From: Pseudomonas fluorescens
GTDB taxonomy: Bacteria > Pseudomonadota > Gammaproteobacteria > Pseudomonadales > Pseudomonadaceae
NCBI RefSeq assembly: GCF_902497855.1
Contig: NZ_CABVHU010000013.1
Span: 124,001-188,000, forward strand
Direction of reading: 5' to 3'
DNA: 64,000 nucleotides
Shown: positions 44,901-53,069 of the stretch, piece after piece
Position numbering within the stretch: the stretch's first letter is position 1
Layout: each line of letters begins with the position of its first letter
Program-made: the position numbers and the translations under genes
Notes under the pieces: model-generated
What the model was told of the DNA's origin: nothing
What the model saw: only the letters and a program-made list of their open reading frames with translations
The model's database searches: none

Positions 44901-46543
44901 AGGGGGTAGATAGCGATGGGGTTGGCAGGGCCAGGGGCGGTATTCATCCATTTGCAAATGTATTGATAGCCTTGCTCGGTCACTCCAGACTCTTGTTTGA
45001 TCTTCTCTTCCAGTGCCTTGAGCGGTAACAGCCAGCGTAGTTGATCACGATAGAAGTGGGCCTGACGTCGGGATGTGACCGGGTCATCGATCAGCGTTTT
45101 CTTGACCAGTGCCGGGTAGGCACCGCCGACGTCCACCTTGGCCGCTATGCGGGTGAGCAATTGCGGCGTCAGCCAGTCAGGAACCTGCGCACCATTTTTG
45201 AACGATAGTGTCGCCCTGTAAGGCGCGTCGTTCTCCAGTGCGAACTCGGCCATGGTTTCAATGTGCTGGTCGAGAGGGTTGGGCAAGGTGAAATTATCGA
45301 CGGTAAAGCTATTGGTTATATTGATTTGCAAGTCGTCCCACGGCGGCGCTGCGGTACCCACTGCGCTTTTATCGGCGATGATCGCGTCACGCATCGATTG
45401 GTGAGCAAATTGACTGATGGAGGGTATTTCGGTTCTGGCGATCCTGTACTTGGCCTTGCGGTACAGTTTCCCAAGGGCGGTGATGTAACGACGATAGTCA
45501 TCCATGTCGTTGGCGGGTGCATTGCGCAACCAGTCAGGAATTGCCGCGTCCAGTTGTTTGAAACGTGATTGATCGAGGGTATCCAGCCCCTTTCCGGGCT
45601 TTGGTACTTCAATGTACGCCTCGGCCTGTCTGAGTTGATCGATGCTGTCTATTTGCGATGATACCAATGCCCAGGCCATATGATCGAAAACGTTGCCATC
45701 GGGCTCGAATAATCGCCATTCCAGTGCGGCCCCTGTCGGCAACTGGTCGAGCCGCCCCGGTAGGGTGCTTCCGAGGTTTTCCAACGAATCGAACGACTCG
45801 TAGCCTCGCTCGATCGTGTACAGGACGATAAGCTGGCGCTGGCGGTAAGTTGCCTTGATCACCAGTGCTCCGCCGACCAGAAGATGCCTGGGTATTTCAT
45901 TTTCAACGACGTCGATATCGATCAGACACGCCTGAATGTCCGAAAAGTCGGTATTGGTACTTTTGCGCGAAGTTCTGGCCGGGGCGGCGAAGACTTCCCG
46001 GGCCATGGTGCACTCGTCCGCATCCCAACCTTTCACCCGGTTTACATTGAGCGCTTTTCGCAGTGAGTTGGAAAGTGTTTGCCAGCGTGGAAGTTCATGC
46101 ACTTTTTGATTCCAGAAACTCAGCTGGCGGTCCTGGAATTCTATGAACAACAAGGCGATCGCTTCATTGAGCGTCAGGGCGACTTCCTCAATGCTGACCG
46201 CGAGTTGGACCGGGTCGTCTGCCTGCGGCTCAAGCGTCAGGAAGTGTTCCCCTTCGATACAGTCTACAGTCGTTCCGTTGAGCCCGTGACTAACCAGCGC
46301 ATGCGTCAGCGATTCGTAACGGATCGGCCCGCTCTGAACCTCATCGTCGATCACTTGCCATTGCGGGCTGCCGACGACTGCTTTGTCGGGGTCGATGTCC
46401 AGGTCGGGGTATTGTTCTTTCAGCATTTGGCGCAGCAAGTGCGAGGCGACCTCATTCAGTGTGGGGCCATGGCTGGTCTGATTGACCAGGTCGCTTTTTT
46501 CCACCAGAGGTTCGGTTTTGCCGCTGTCGATAGCGTCTGTCAT
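41993..46543 (-). CDS. Giant DUF6543 (dermonecrotic-toxin-like) protein
   Basis: 1,516 residues, AAGGAAA before the ATG. The layout resembles the very large DUF6543 proteins of pseudomonads: a long helical N-terminal half, a hydrophobic hairpin near 730-800 ('ATNFLSGAVGTAVWAWQVI', 'DILLSLGIMLSHHAVM'), a central strand-rich motif ('DNDGRWVLDLRWRLKGGG'), long coiled helices, a Ser/Lys-rich linker, and the C-terminal 'ELWVAHFHYPTLKSP...AAHLKISE' type of end. No signal peptide and no immunity gene are visible. Role as a secreted or intracellular toxin is inference from the family label. Its codons are less GC-biased than its neighbours. Confidence 0.75.
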   Translation of the reverse strand: MTDAIDSGKTEPLVEKSDLVNQTSHGPTLNEVASHLLRQMLKEQYPDLDIDPDKAVVGSPQWQVIDDEVQSGPIRYESLTHALVSHGLNGTTVDCIEGEHFLTLEPQADDPVQLAVSIEEVALTLNEAIALLFIEFQDRQLSFWNQKVHELPRWQTLSNSLRKALNVNRVKGWDADECTMAREVFAAPARTSRKSTNTDFSDIQACLIDIDVVENEIPRHLLVGGALVIKATYRQRQLIVLYTIERGYESFDSLENLGSTLPGRLDQLPTGAALEWRLFEPDGNVFDHMAWALVSSQIDSIDQLRQAEAYIEVPKPGKGLDTLDQSRFKQLDAAIPDWLRNAPANDMDDYRRYITALGKLYRKAKYRIARTEIPSISQFAHQSMRDAIIADKSAVGTAAPPWDDLQINITNSFTVDNFTLPNPLDQHIETMAEFALENDAPYRATLSFKNGAQVPDWLTPQLLTRIAAKVDVGGAYPALVKKTLIDDPVTSRRQAHFYRDQLRWLLPLKALEEKIKQESGVTEQGYQYICKWMNTAPGPANPIAIYPLTLKPQHRLISASDTVTNMFIISPRDDTKGACLLYRPMQDVPLMQFPSRQNLLYALHQPGDLRDSVLAWLATKTLSFEYSQYVFPVGLPSPWLAAEQLVNPFLRAEQFGRVVLETREMTGDTHTALFRKNAQALVTLADRQSQSNAERRWTLLKDSSWALFSVATNFLSGAVGTAVWAWQVIEQIQQALDAHEKGDSFNQWRSEADILLSLGIMLSHHAVMRRKTLLSKPGIARESLTEHEAPAPATIAVTLDMTVHSGELPSTHDSQVAAPGSVPRRSPAELEAYLDAFNVTPPGLDTEDASKDSAIPRHLHHFDHKTYAKVGKRWFIVSVTGDDQVQIVDPDNPAKYGPLLASDNDGRWVLDLRWRLKGGGPKHRRKTLQDSNQRRRIELKEARDLFQKKKAGPQDPDIEGSEEQKKNAVAKAQAEFSAATAETRDRLSAVFVEKTDEMIAAYRQALEQLREWHALGGGSSYISESLRMHTELEKYHSLWFFVKKREYVRLTRAWRSEVTIAKSSREAHVNQVQQATDLSQAMVERLVLSREELDTMDALGMPGVKQAILLRKLAPSFTEWEIRANEIGIAQELCLEEQASATMTQARDDVGNLTVRGATAAHRISKYLKKTPDDLNPQQQIEELSQLIETFADVAQRFRELPEIYPGHLKQASVDHLLELIDGFAKNAEKLRSSLLEKEQQAKSKESAGPSKQAAMRSKTQIKVKKTRPRQQTSSETPSSIEESLGVLTLEHTAKSSSLSDDADIVSNGFDLVDDVPRFIEHTRKDAYRPSRIPADMQEIFDQQASKLKQSADSVKEVLTRTKQYPVAGLPRDLLTAAETLRESGKSVRASLYKLRKPTQSIFKWMHDNAQIDLRRDQGRIKTKQLGDYFQEYRILDRTNKDRELWVAHFHYPTLKSPQDFPTAAHLKISETYLKTLTEEQQKTFATVEPIDGVLRKIDDPALRKLFFDLEPAAEN

Positions 46544-46713
46544 GGTTGTTTCCTTCGATTCAGGGATCAGGACGAACGCGTCAATCCTGACGATGGCATC
46601 GAAGGTAGAGGGTTGCGATTGAAGGGGGGCGGTAACTAATTACCGCAGGCGAAAAAATTGCTGAAGCGCAGTCTTCATATAGCAAGGTTACAACCAGATA
46701 ATTTTTCAACATG

Positions 46714-46737
46714 CCTCCTGCCGGCAACGGCAGGAGG
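46714..46737 (-). terminator. Hairpin after the polyamine-binding protein gene
   Basis: CCTCCTGCCG (46714-46723), GCAA loop, CGGCAGGAGG (46728-46737): a perfect 10-bp stem 10 bases after the stop. The T run on the minus strand is weak. Confidence 0.6.
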
Positions 46738-46747
46738 TGTTCAATTA

Positions 46748-47863
46748 TCAAGTCCCGGACTTTATCTTGGTCCAGGCCCGGGTCCGCGCACGTTCGGCAT
46801 CGCGGGGTAGCGGCTGCAGGGTGTAGAGCGTGCCCATTGCCGCGTCGGTCGGGTACAGGTTCGGGTTGTTGCGGATCGCCGGGTCGACGCTCTCCGTGGC
46901 GTCCTTGTTCGGGTTCGGGTAGCCGACGAAGTCGCTGACCGGCGCGATCACCTGGGGTTGCAGCAAGTAGTTGATAAAGGTGTAGGCGTCTTCCGTGTTC
47001 TTTGCGCCTTTGGGAATGGCAAGCATGTCGAACCAGATCGGCGCGCCTTCTTTTGGCAGGCGCATGTCGACGGTCACGCCGTTCTTGGCTTCCTTGGCGC
47101 GGTTGGCGGCCTGGGAGAAGCTGCCGGAGTAACCGACGGCGACGCAGATGTCACCGTTGGCGATGTCAGCCATGTACTTGGAGGAGTGAAAGTAAGTGAC
47201 GTATGGACGAATTTTCATCAGCAAGGCTTCAGCCTTGGCATAGTCCGCCGGCTTCTTGCTGTTGGGGTCCAGGCCGAGGTGTTGGAGGGCGAGCGGCAGG
47301 ATCTCCGACGGCGAGTCGAGCAGGGCGACGCCGCACTGCTTGAGCTTGCTGATGTTCTCTTCGTTGAAGATCAGGTCCCAACTGTCCACCGGGGCGTTGT
47401 CGCCCAAGGCAGCCTTGACCTTGTCCGGGTTGAAGCCAATCAGGATGGTGCCGTACATGTAAGGCACGGCGAATTTATTGCCGGGGTCGTTGGCTTCGAT
47501 CAGCTTCATCAGCTTGGGATCGAGGTGGTTCCAGTTTGGCAGTTTACTGCGCTCCAGTGGCTGGAAAACGCCGGCTTCGATCTGCTTGGCGAGGAACACG
47601 TTGGATGGCACCACCACGTCGTAGCCGGAGTTGCCGGTCAGCAATTTGGCTTCCAACGCTTCGTTGGTGTCGAAGATGTCGTAGACCAGCTTGGTCTGGG
47701 TGTTCTGGGCCTTGAAATCTTCCAGCGCCTTGGGCGTGATGTAGTCGAACCAGTTGTAGACGCGCAACGTTCGTTCTTCAGCGTGAACGGCGCCACTGAG
47801 CACGGTGGTGCACAGCAGTGTGGGGAAGAGCGCGGGAGCGATAAAACGCTTGAGTCGATTCAT
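46748..47863 (-). CDS. Periplasmic polyamine-binding protein (PotF/SpuD type)
   Basis: 371 residues from the ATG at 47863 with GAGGAAAC upstream. Signal peptide ending near 'AVHA', then the family's 'LRVYNWFDYITPKALEDF', 'YDVVVPSNVFLAKQIEAGVF' and 'VAVGYSGSFSQAANRA'. It binds putrescine, spermidine or related amines for an ABC importer whose other subunits are not here. It lies 13 bp after the deacetylase gene, a pairing known in Pseudomonas (PA1409-PA1410 from memory). Confidence 0.92.
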   Translation of the reverse strand: MNRLKRFIAPALFPTLLCTTVLSGAVHAEERTLRVYNWFDYITPKALEDFKAQNTQTKLVYDIFDTNEALEAKLLTGNSGYDVVVPSNVFLAKQIEAGVFQPLERSKLPNWNHLDPKLMKLIEANDPGNKFAVPYMYGTILIGFNPDKVKAALGDNAPVDSWDLIFNEENISKLKQCGVALLDSPSEILPLALQHLGLDPNSKKPADYAKAEALLMKIRPYVTYFHSSKYMADIANGDICVAVGYSGSFSQAANRAKEAKNGVTVDMRLPKEGAPIWFDMLAIPKGAKNTEDAYTFINYLLQPQVIAPVSDFVGYPNPNKDATESVDPAIRNNPNLYPTDAAMGTLYTLQPLPRDAERARTRAWTKIKSGT

Positions 47864-47876
47864 TATTCTTGTTTCC

Positions 47877-48908
47877 TCATTGAGCGCTTTCAAAACCTTC
47901 GAGAACATTCACGGCATTGATGCCGATTTCCTCGACCGCATAACCGCCTTCCATCACGAACAACGTCGGCTTGCCGAGGCGTGCGATGCGCTCGCCCATC
48001 GCCAGGTAGTCCGGGCTGTCGAGTTTGAACTGGGAAATAGGGTCGTCCTTGAAGGTATCGACGCCCAGGGAAACGACAACGATGTCCGCACTGTAGGTTT
48101 CAATCTCTTTGCAGGCTTGTTCCAGCGCAGCGCTCCAGGTATTCCAACCGCTACCGGCTGGCAGAGGGTAGTTGAAGTTGAAACCTTCACCCGCGCCTTC
48201 GCCGTGTTCGTCGTCATAGCCGAGGAAGAACGGAAACTCGGCTTCCGGATGACCGTGGATTGAAGTGAAGAGTACATCGCTGCGCGCATAGAAAATCGAT
48301 TGGGTGCCGTTGCCGTGGTGGTAGTCGACATCGAGGATCGCGACCTTTTTGTGGCCTTGATCGAGGAAGGCCTGAGCGGCGATGGCAGCGTTGTTGAGGT
48401 AGCAATAACCGCCCATCAAATCACTGGCAGCATGATGACCGGGTGGCCGGCAAAGGGCGAAGGCACTGCGGGCACCGCGCTGGATTTCAGCCTGGGCAGT
48501 GAGGGCCACCTGCGCTGCGCTGTACGCCGCTTGCCAGGTACCGGCAGTGATCGGCGCGCCGCCGTCGAAGCTGTAATAGCCGAGCTGGCCATGCAGGCTG
48601 GTGGGGATGATCGGGCGCAGGGTGCGGGCGGGCCAGGTATAGGGCAGCAGGTCGCCATCGGTATTGAACTCGGTCCAGCGCGCCCAGGCACCTTTGAAGA
48701 ATTCAAGATAGTCGCGGCTGTGGATGCGTGCGATTGGGTCGAGACCAAAATCCTTGGGTGCTTCTACGGCGCCAAGGTTCTGCTTTTGCACCCGTGCCAG
48801 CACATGGTCTGCACGCGAGGGCATTTCGAAGCAGGGCTTGAGTTGTCCGTCGATCAATTCACAACGGCCGTGGTGCAGGTGGTGGTCATCCGAGTAGATC
48901 GTCAGCAT
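47877..48908 (-). CDS. aphA: Acetylpolyamine amidohydrolase (histone-deacetylase family)
   Basis: 343 residues. Zinc deacetylase marks: 'FALCRPPGHHAASDLMGGYCY', metal ligands in 'ILDVDYHHGNGTQ' and the later 'VSLGVDTFKDD'. It removes acetyl groups from acetylated putrescine, cadaverine or spermidine so that they can be used as carbon and nitrogen. It is co-transcribed with the polyamine-binding protein. Confidence 0.92.
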   Translation of the reverse strand: MLTIYSDDHHLHHGRCELIDGQLKPCFEMPSRADHVLARVQKQNLGAVEAPKDFGLDPIARIHSRDYLEFFKGAWARWTEFNTDGDLLPYTWPARTLRPIIPTSLHGQLGYYSFDGGAPITAGTWQAAYSAAQVALTAQAEIQRGARSAFALCRPPGHHAASDLMGGYCYLNNAAIAAQAFLDQGHKKVAILDVDYHHGNGTQSIFYARSDVLFTSIHGHPEAEFPFFLGYDDEHGEGAGEGFNFNYPLPAGSGWNTWSAALEQACKEIETYSADIVVVSLGVDTFKDDPISQFKLDSPDYLAMGERIARLGKPTLFVMEGGYAVEEIGINAVNVLEGFESAQ

Positions 48909-49105
48909 TTTCTTGTTCTCCGCAGGCTGATTCGGTTGAACACAGTCTTGCGGTGCGGGGCGTTTCAGAGAACGGCAGAAAAGGCCAAAAGGGGATCGAT
49001 ATGGCCAAAATAGCTGACCGAAATTCGCCCCTCGAATGATGCGAGGGTTGGCTCAGGTCAGAGGTATTTTTGCCGGCGAAGGCGGCATCCCAGGCAGTGC
49101 TGAAT

Positions 49106-50098
49106 TCAAGGCCTGAACTGACTCGGCGCCACGCCACTCCAGCGCACAAACGCATGACGAAAGCTCGCGGTCTCGCTGAAGCCCAGCGCCTCGGCAATCT
49201 GGTAGATCGGCATCTGCTCTTCACAGAGCATGAGTTTGGCCTGTTCGAAGCGCAATTCGTCGAGCATTTCCTGATAACTGCACCCAAGGTCCTTCAGATG
49301 CCGACGTAACGTGCGCGCCGAACAATTCATCTGCTCGGCCAACCCTTCCAGCCCCGGCGCCGCATTCAATTGCGCGCGGAGTAACTGCCGAATCCGTCCC
49401 AGCCAGGCCTGACGCCCAGTGAATTCGGTATTCTGTTTGCGGCAGCGTTCGGCCATGGCTTGATGGGTGATGACATCGGCAAGCGGCAAGGGCTGGTCAA
49501 GCCAGCTTTTGTCGAAAGCAAAGGCATTGTCACGGGCCTTGAAGTGCAGCGGGCAATTGAAGTGTTCTGCATAGGTGGCTTCATAGTCGGGCGCGGCATG
49601 TTCGAAGCGCGCAGCCAGCAATGGCAACGGATGGCCGAGCAGGTCGTCGCAGATGGTTTTCAACGACACCAGACAGAACTCGGCGTTGAATACGGCCAGC
49701 GCCGGATTTTCGCGATAATCGGCGGCTACGAACCAGATACGCTCGCCGTCGTCCTCAAGACCCAGCTCGAAAAGTGTTCCCAGCAGCGCCGGATAACGCA
49801 TCGCCAGGCGTAACGCGTCACCGAAGGTGGCACTTGTGAGCAGGGCATAGCCGAGCATGCCGTAGGAGGAAACGTGCATCCGCCGGCCCAGTTCCAGGCC
49901 GATGTCACGCTTGAGCGCGACGGCGTTGGCGCAGACCTGCATTTCCTGGTTGGTGGTGATGCGCGTGTCTGCGCGGTTCAGGTCAGCGGCGCTGATGCCA
50001 CTGCCCGCCAGCAGCGCCTCGCTGGACAATCCTTCGGCCTTAAAGGCGTTGAGCACCAGGGAGACGGCGTTGAGGGTGGTGAGGTGGGAGTGGAGCAT
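49106..50098 (-). CDS. AraC-family regulator (arabinose-binding-domain-like N-terminus)
   Basis: 330 residues from the ATG at 50098; a longer frame reaches back into a REPIN ('PPSLASQLLQ' is repeat-encoded) and is rejected. N-terminal sensing domain of the OruR/ArgR-like group ('GLELGRRMHVSSYGMLGYALLTS'), C-terminal AraC double HTH ('CSARTLRRHLKDLGCSYQEML', 'IAEALGFSETASFRHAFVRWSG'). It lies upstream of the polyamine genes in the same direction and may control them. Confidence 0.9.
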   Translation of the reverse strand: MLHSHLTTLNAVSLVLNAFKAEGLSSEALLAGSGISAADLNRADTRITTNQEMQVCANAVALKRDIGLELGRRMHVSSYGMLGYALLTSATFGDALRLAMRYPALLGTLFELGLEDDGERIWFVAADYRENPALAVFNAEFCLVSLKTICDDLLGHPLPLLAARFEHAAPDYEATYAEHFNCPLHFKARDNAFAFDKSWLDQPLPLADVITHQAMAERCRKQNTEFTGRQAWLGRIRQLLRAQLNAAPGLEGLAEQMNCSARTLRRHLKDLGCSYQEMLDELRFEQAKLMLCEEQMPIYQIAEALGFSETASFRHAFVRWSGVAPSQFRP

Positions 50099-50158
50099 GG
50101 CGGCTTCCAGCCTTGGGATGGCTGAAACGCAGCAAGTTATATGCCCAATAACGATCAC

Positions 50159-50250
50159 CTGTAGGAGCTGGCTTGCCAGCGAAGGCGGTAAAACAGCCAA
50201 CATGGATGTTGAATGTTATGGCCTCTTCGCTGGCAAGCCAGCTCCTACAG
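50159..50250. repeat. REPIN, CTGG-type arms
   Basis: Arms at 50159-50182 and about 50227-50250 (GTAGGAGCTGGCTTGCCAGC and its inverse). The spacer shares 'GATGTTGAATGTTATGGCC' with the REPIN at 57636 although the arm types differ. Confidence 0.92.
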
Positions 50251-50265
50251 GGGTTTTGTGTTGTA

Positions 50266-51270
50266 TCAGCTGAGTTCGCCACAGAGGTCGAGTTCGACCA
50301 GGCGCCGAACTTCAGCAATGTCGAGTCCGGCACCCAGCAATCCGTGCAATTTGCCGTACGCAGCTTCACGGGTCATGCCGCCGCCCGAAAGCACACCAGC
50401 ACCACGCAAGCGGCTACCCGCCTCATATACATCCAGCTCGACGCCACCTTCATGGCACTGCGTAATCGCAACCACCACCACGCCGTTGTCTCGTGCTCGC
50501 GCAAGGGCGGCGAGAAACTCTGGATTGTCGCTCGGCCCCGTGCCGCTGCCATAGCACTCCAGCACCAGGCCTTGAATGCCGCTGTTCAACACACCATCAA
50601 GTTGCTCGGCACCGATACCGGGGACCAACGGCAGCACGCCGACTTTCGCCAGTTGTTTGTTCTGACGGTAATTCAGTTCCGTTGGCAGCGAAGCGACGTT
50701 CAGACCGCCGCCCTGACGCTCAAGTCGCTTGAAGGGATGACGACCGAAACTGCGAACCTTGGCGCAACGGGTCGGCTCCAGCAGTTCGCCATGGAAGTAC
50801 AGATGAACGCCCGGCGCCAGGCCCTGGCCCAAAGCAACCAGTGCCCCGCTGAGGTTTTCCCAGGCATCGCTGTCGGTCACGCCGGCCGGCAGCATCGAGC
50901 CGGTGAAGACGACGCGGGCGTGCAGTCCGAGCAACTGAAAACTCATGGCCGCAGCGCTGTAGGCCAGCGTGTCGGTGCCATGCAGGATCAGTACGCTGTC
51001 GCAGCCTTGTCCATCAACGGCGTCGACCACTGCTTCGCGCAGTTGCTGCCAGTACGCCGGGCTCATGTTGGCGCTGTCGATCAGCGGCGACATCTCGCGA
51101 AAGCGCCATTGCGGCACCACCAGCTCAGGCTGGCTGGCGAGGTACTCGTGCATCCGCGCTTCGAAACCGGACGCCGGGGCCAGGCCGTGGACACTGGCTT
51201 GCATACCGATGGTGCCGCCGGTGTAGAGCACCATGACGTGCCGGGCTGCAGGATAGGTCGAGGAATTCAT
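50266..51270 (-). CDS. ansA: Type I L-asparaginase
   Basis: 334 residues from the ATG at 51270 (GGAGAA upstream). Catalytic threonines are in 'LYTGGTIGM' (near 18) and 'LHGTDTLAYSA' (near 98). There is no signal peptide, so it is cytoplasmic. It hydrolyses asparagine to aspartate and ammonia; the aspartase gene is immediately upstream in the same direction, giving asparagine to fumarate in two steps. Confidence 0.92.
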   Translation of the reverse strand: MNSSTYPAARHVMVLYTGGTIGMQASVHGLAPASGFEARMHEYLASQPELVVPQWRFREMSPLIDSANMSPAYWQQLREAVVDAVDGQGCDSVLILHGTDTLAYSAAAMSFQLLGLHARVVFTGSMLPAGVTDSDAWENLSGALVALGQGLAPGVHLYFHGELLEPTRCAKVRSFGRHPFKRLERQGGGLNVASLPTELNYRQNKQLAKVGVLPLVPGIGAEQLDGVLNSGIQGLVLECYGSGTGPSDNPEFLAALARARDNGVVVVAITQCHEGGVELDVYEAGSRLRGAGVLSGGGMTREAAYGKLHGLLGAGLDIAEVRRLVELDLCGELS

Positions 51271-51358
51271 GGGGGTTCTCCGAGAACGATGACAGCAGGC
51301 GGTCGAGCATGACGCTGACGGCACGTCGTGTCACGTTGGGCGTACGCGGTTAAAATCC

Positions 51359-51392
51359 AAAAAAAAGGGCCTGGGGATTAATCCCCAAGCCC
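51359..51392 (-). terminator. Intrinsic terminator of aspA
   Basis: GGGCCTGGGGATT (51367-51379) pairs with AATCCCCAAGCCC (51380-51392); the minus strand continues with eight T (51359-51366). It lies 72 bases after aspA and separates it from ansA. Confidence 0.88.
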
Positions 51393-51464
51393 TCAAAAGG
51401 TGAGAGGTGTCTAGTCCCTCGACCTGGTGAGCGTGGCTCTTGATAAGAAGAGCCGGGCGTTCGG

Positions 51465-52889
51465 TTATGCCTTCAGAGGCACCAGACGCGGAGCGATCAT
51501 GTTTTCCGGGCGCAGGATGTCGGCGAGCATTTCGTCGTCGAGCAAGCCTTCTTCGCGCACCAGTTCCAGCACGCCGCGGCCGCTTTCGAGGGCGATACGG
51601 GCAATGCGGGTGGCGTTTTCATAGCCGATGTACGGGTTCAGTGCGGTGACCAGGCCGATCGAATGTTCGACCAGTTCGCGGCAACGCTCTTCGTTGGCGG
51701 TGATGCCGACGATGCAGTGCTCGCGCAGCATGTCCATGGCGCGTTGCAGCAGACGGATCGAGTCGAAGATCTTGAACGCGATCAGCGGCTCCATCACGTT
51801 CAGTTGCAGTTGGCCGCCTTCAGCCGCGATGGTCAGCGCCAGGTCGTTGCCGATGATCTGGAACGCTACCTGGTTGACCGCTTCCGGGATAACCGGATTG
51901 ACCTTGCCGGGCATGATCGAGCTGCCTGGCTGACGTGCCGGCAGGTTGATCTCATTGATGCCGGTGCGCGGGCCGCTGGACAGCAGGCGCAGGTCGTTGC
52001 AGATCTTCGACAGCTTGACCGCGGTGCGCTTGAGCATGCCGGAGAACAGCACGAAGGCGCCCATGTCGGAGGTGGCTTCGATCAGGTCGGCCGCCGGCAC
52101 CAGCGGATGACCACTGATGGTCGCCAGGCGCTGAACGGCCAGGAGCTGGTAACGCGGGTCGGCGTTGATGCCGGTACCGATCGCGGTGCCGCCCAGGTTC
52201 ACTTCGGTCAGCAGTTCCGGTGCCAGCGTCTTCAGACGCGCCAGGTCTTCGCTCAACGTGGTGGCGAAGGCGCGGAATTCCTGACCCAGGGTCATCGGCA
52301 CGGCGTCTTGCAGCTGGGTACGGCCCATCTTCAGAACGTGGCTGAATTCCTGGCCCTTGGCGGCGAAGGCCTGGATCAGGCTGTCGAGGCTGGCCAGCAG
52401 CGCGTCGTGGCCCAGCAGCAGGCCCAGGCGGATGGCCGTCGGGTAGGCGTCGTTGGTCGACTGCGCCATGTTCACGTCGTTGTTCGGGTGCAGGTACTGG
52501 TATTCGCCTTTCTGGTGACCCATGGCCTCCAGTGCGATGTTGGCGATCACTTCGTTGGCATTCATGTTGGTCGAAGTGCCAGCGCCGCCTTGAATCATGT
52601 CCACCACGAACTCTTCGTGGAAGTCGCCGCGGATCAAACGGGCACAGGCTTCGCTGATGGCAGCGTGCTTGGCTTCGCTCAGGTGACCCAGCTCGCGGTT
52701 GGCGTCAGCGGCGGCCTGTTTGACCATTGCCAGGCCGACAACCAGCTTCGGGTAATGCGAAATCGGAACGCCGGAGAGACGGAAGTTGTTCACCGCTCGC
52801 AGGGTCTGGATGCCGTAGTACGCTTGAGCAGGTACTTCGAGTACGCCAAGCAGGTCTTTTTCTGTGCGGAAAGATGCAGCGGAGGACAT
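51465..52889 (-). CDS. aspA: Aspartate ammonia-lyase
   Basis: 474 residues from the ATG at 52889; other in-frame ATGs lie 4 and 16 codons earlier. Fumarase/aspartase superfamily signature 'GSSIMPGKVNPVIPE' (near 320) and 'GGAGTSTNMNANEV' (near 100), the latter typical of AspA. It converts aspartate to fumarate and ammonia. It is divergent from a LysR gene, as in PAO1. Confidence 0.95.
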   Translation of the reverse strand: MSSAASFRTEKDLLGVLEVPAQAYYGIQTLRAVNNFRLSGVPISHYPKLVVGLAMVKQAAADANRELGHLSEAKHAAISEACARLIRGDFHEEFVVDMIQGGAGTSTNMNANEVIANIALEAMGHQKGEYQYLHPNNDVNMAQSTNDAYPTAIRLGLLLGHDALLASLDSLIQAFAAKGQEFSHVLKMGRTQLQDAVPMTLGQEFRAFATTLSEDLARLKTLAPELLTEVNLGGTAIGTGINADPRYQLLAVQRLATISGHPLVPAADLIEATSDMGAFVLFSGMLKRTAVKLSKICNDLRLLSSGPRTGINEINLPARQPGSSIMPGKVNPVIPEAVNQVAFQIIGNDLALTIAAEGGQLQLNVMEPLIAFKIFDSIRLLQRAMDMLREHCIVGITANEERCRELVEHSIGLVTALNPYIGYENATRIARIALESGRGVLELVREEGLLDDEMLADILRPENMIAPRLVPLKA

Positions 52890-53069
52890 GATAGAAATCA
52901 TCTCGATAAGGACCCGGTCTGTGCCGGAACACTGCAAATGCTAGGCTTGTGAACAATTTTGGGCCAATGCTGTTAAACACTGGCCTATGCATATTCGGCA
53001 TAATGCCGGTGTGACGCCGTGTGTGCGGCGAGCGTGTGATCTATTTTGGTGCGTGTCCGGGAGGGCGTG

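Noticed and set aside
50099..50203. 35-residue extension of the AraC regulator
   Set aside because: It is translated REPIN sequence; family members start at the ATG at 50098.
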